Shown here piece after piece: positions 5,461 to 5,770 of a DNA stretch of 5,770 nt. Both the position numbers and the translations under genes were made by a program. A model generated the notes under the pieces. That model made no database searches. It was given only the letters and a program-made list of their open reading frames with translations, and was not told where the DNA came from. How positions within the stretch are numbered: position 1 is the first letter of the stretch; the number at the start of each line of letters is the position of its first letter. Source of the DNA: WLJO01 sp945889085 (lineage in GTDB: Bacteria; Actinomycetota; Acidimicrobiia; Acidimicrobiales; Ilumatobacteraceae); assembly GCA_945889085.1 (NCBI GenBank), contig CAMDBM010000073.1, positions 1 through 5,770 on the forward strand. The letters are read 5' to 3'.

Positions 5461-5502
5461 CGGGCACTTCGCCCGACCAGCCATTCCTCGGGTTCGCCCG
5501 GG
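5461..5502 (+). other. Two GC-rich hairpins in the spacer between tRNA-Thr and tRNA-Met
   Basis: CGGGC-ACTTC-GCCCG (5461-5475) is a five-pair stem. CTCGGG-TTCG-CCCGGG (5487-5502) is a six-pair stem with one T-G pair and a stable TTCG tetraloop, ending five bases before tRNA-Met. Neither is followed by a T tract, so they are not intrinsic terminators. CCGGCCT (5424-5430) can also pair with AGGCCGG (5457-5463), which would exclude the first hairpin. They may guide processing of the tRNA precursor. Confidence 0.5.
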
Positions 5503-5507
5503 CGGTT

Positions 5508-5581
5508 GGCGGCGTAGCTCAGTTGGTTAGAGCATCCGGCTCATAATCGGAAGGTCATCGGTTCGATCCCGATCGCCGCTA
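5508..5581 (+). tRNA. tRNA-Met (anticodon CAT), elongator type
   Basis: The acceptor GGCGGCG (5508-5514) pairs with CGCCGCT (5574-5580), the first pair being a G-T wobble. The D arm is GCTC-AGTTGGTTA-GAGC. The anticodon stem TCCGG/TCGGA (5535-5539, 5547-5551) encloses loop CTCATAA with anticodon CAT at 5542-5544. The T arm is ATCGG-TTCGATC-CCGAT (5557-5573). The discriminator is A5581, and CCA is not encoded. It is not an initiator tRNA, because the anticodon stem lacks the three consecutive G-C pairs. A tRNA-Ile with a lysidine-modified CAT anticodon cannot be excluded by sequence alone; the close match of the D arm and loop to elongator Met and the link to tRNA-Thr favour Met. It lies 40 bases before tuf. 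Confidence 0.9.
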
Positions 5582-5621
5582 CGAAGTATCCCACGACAAG
5601 TCAATCGAGGAAGAACAAGCG

Positions 5622-5770
5622 ATGAGCAAGGCAAAGTTCGAGCGTACGAAGCCCCATGTGAATATTGGGACGATGGGTCATATTGATCATGGTAAGACGA
5701 CGTTGACGGCTGCGATTTCGAAGACGTTGTCTGAGAAGGGGTTGGCGAAGTTCACGCCGTTTGATCAGAT
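5622..5770 (+). CDS. tuf: Elongation factor Tu, N-terminal 50 codons, cut by window edge
   Basis: EF-Tu is the GTPase that carries aminoacyl-tRNA to the ribosomal A site. The visible start, MSKAKFERTKPHVNIGTMGH, is the conserved N-terminus, followed by the GTP-binding P-loop GHIDHGKT (19-26) and the helix TTLTAAISKTL. GHIDHGKTT rather than GHVDHGKTT is common in actinobacteria. Switch regions and domains 2 and 3 lie beyond the window. GGAAG (5609-5613), eight bases before the ATG, is the ribosome binding site. The gene follows two tRNAs without a terminator, so it is probably transcribed with them, as with thrT-tufB in E. coli; secE, nusG and ribosomal genes may follow, but this cannot be seen. 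Third codon positions are unusual: from codon 12 to 49, 23 end in G, 14 in T, one in C and none in A, whereas the ABC-F gene is rich in C-ending codons. Whether this is the only tuf copy is unknown. Confidence 0.97.
   Translation, partial: MSKAKFERTKPHVNIGTMGHIDHGKTTLTAAISKTLSEKGLAKFTPFDQ

Noticed and set aside
5508..5581. tRNA with CAT anticodon considered as initiator tRNA-fMet
   Set aside because: The anticodon stem TCCGG/TCGGA lacks the three G-C pairs of initiators, and the first acceptor pair is a G-T wobble, not the C-A mismatch.
1..5770. Search for a new defence, toxin-antitoxin, phage or mobile system
   Set aside because: No integrase, transposase, terminal repeats, tRNA-end duplication or small toxin-antitoxin pair was found; every larger gene belongs to a recognised family.

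Overview
The window comes from a high-GC actinobacterial chromosome. The start of EF-Tu reads FERTKPHVNIGT-GHIDHGKTT, an actinobacterial-style N-terminus. The genes are GC-rich, three of them appear to be leaderless, and a secreted or anchored pentapeptide-repeat protein sits at the left edge. A deep-branching actinobacterium such as the class Acidimicrobiia fits, but that assignment is inference from the look of the proteins.

Layout from left to right: (1) a membrane-anchored pentapeptide-repeat protein on the minus strand, cut by the left edge (1-708); (2) yajQ, minus strand (871-1359); (3) a plus-strand tRNA-Tyr(GTA) with an encoded CCA end (1418-1502), followed by a strong intrinsic terminator (1507-1545); (4) a fold-III PLP-dependent ornithine/lysine-type decarboxylase, minus strand (1582-2724, TTG start); (5) a divergent, 171-base intergenic region with short repeats; (6) a Uup-type ABC-F ATPase, plus strand (2896-4707); (7) a convergent GNAT N-acetyltransferase of the phosphinothricin-acetyltransferase type, minus strand (4717-5241); (8) a translation cluster on the plus strand: tRNA-Thr(GGT), tRNA-Met(CAT) and the first 50 codons of tuf, cut by the right edge.

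The content is mainly translation and housekeeping: two tRNAs joined to tuf, a separate tRNA-Tyr unit, and an ABC-F protein whose family acts on ribosomes. Polyamine synthesis (decarboxylase), a probable nucleotide-binding regulator (YajQ) and an acetyltransferase lie between them as single genes with their own promoters. The gene orientations alternate, so there is no long operon except tRNA-Thr/tRNA-Met/tuf.

I found no convincing new defence, mobile or CRISPR-like system. The points most worth a second look are the G/T-ending codon use of tuf (all seven Thr codons are ACG, which the linked tRNA-Thr(GGT) cannot read), the recurring TAC-type -10 boxes 6-8 bases from start codons that lack usable ribosome binding sites, and a motif shared by two intergenic regions.
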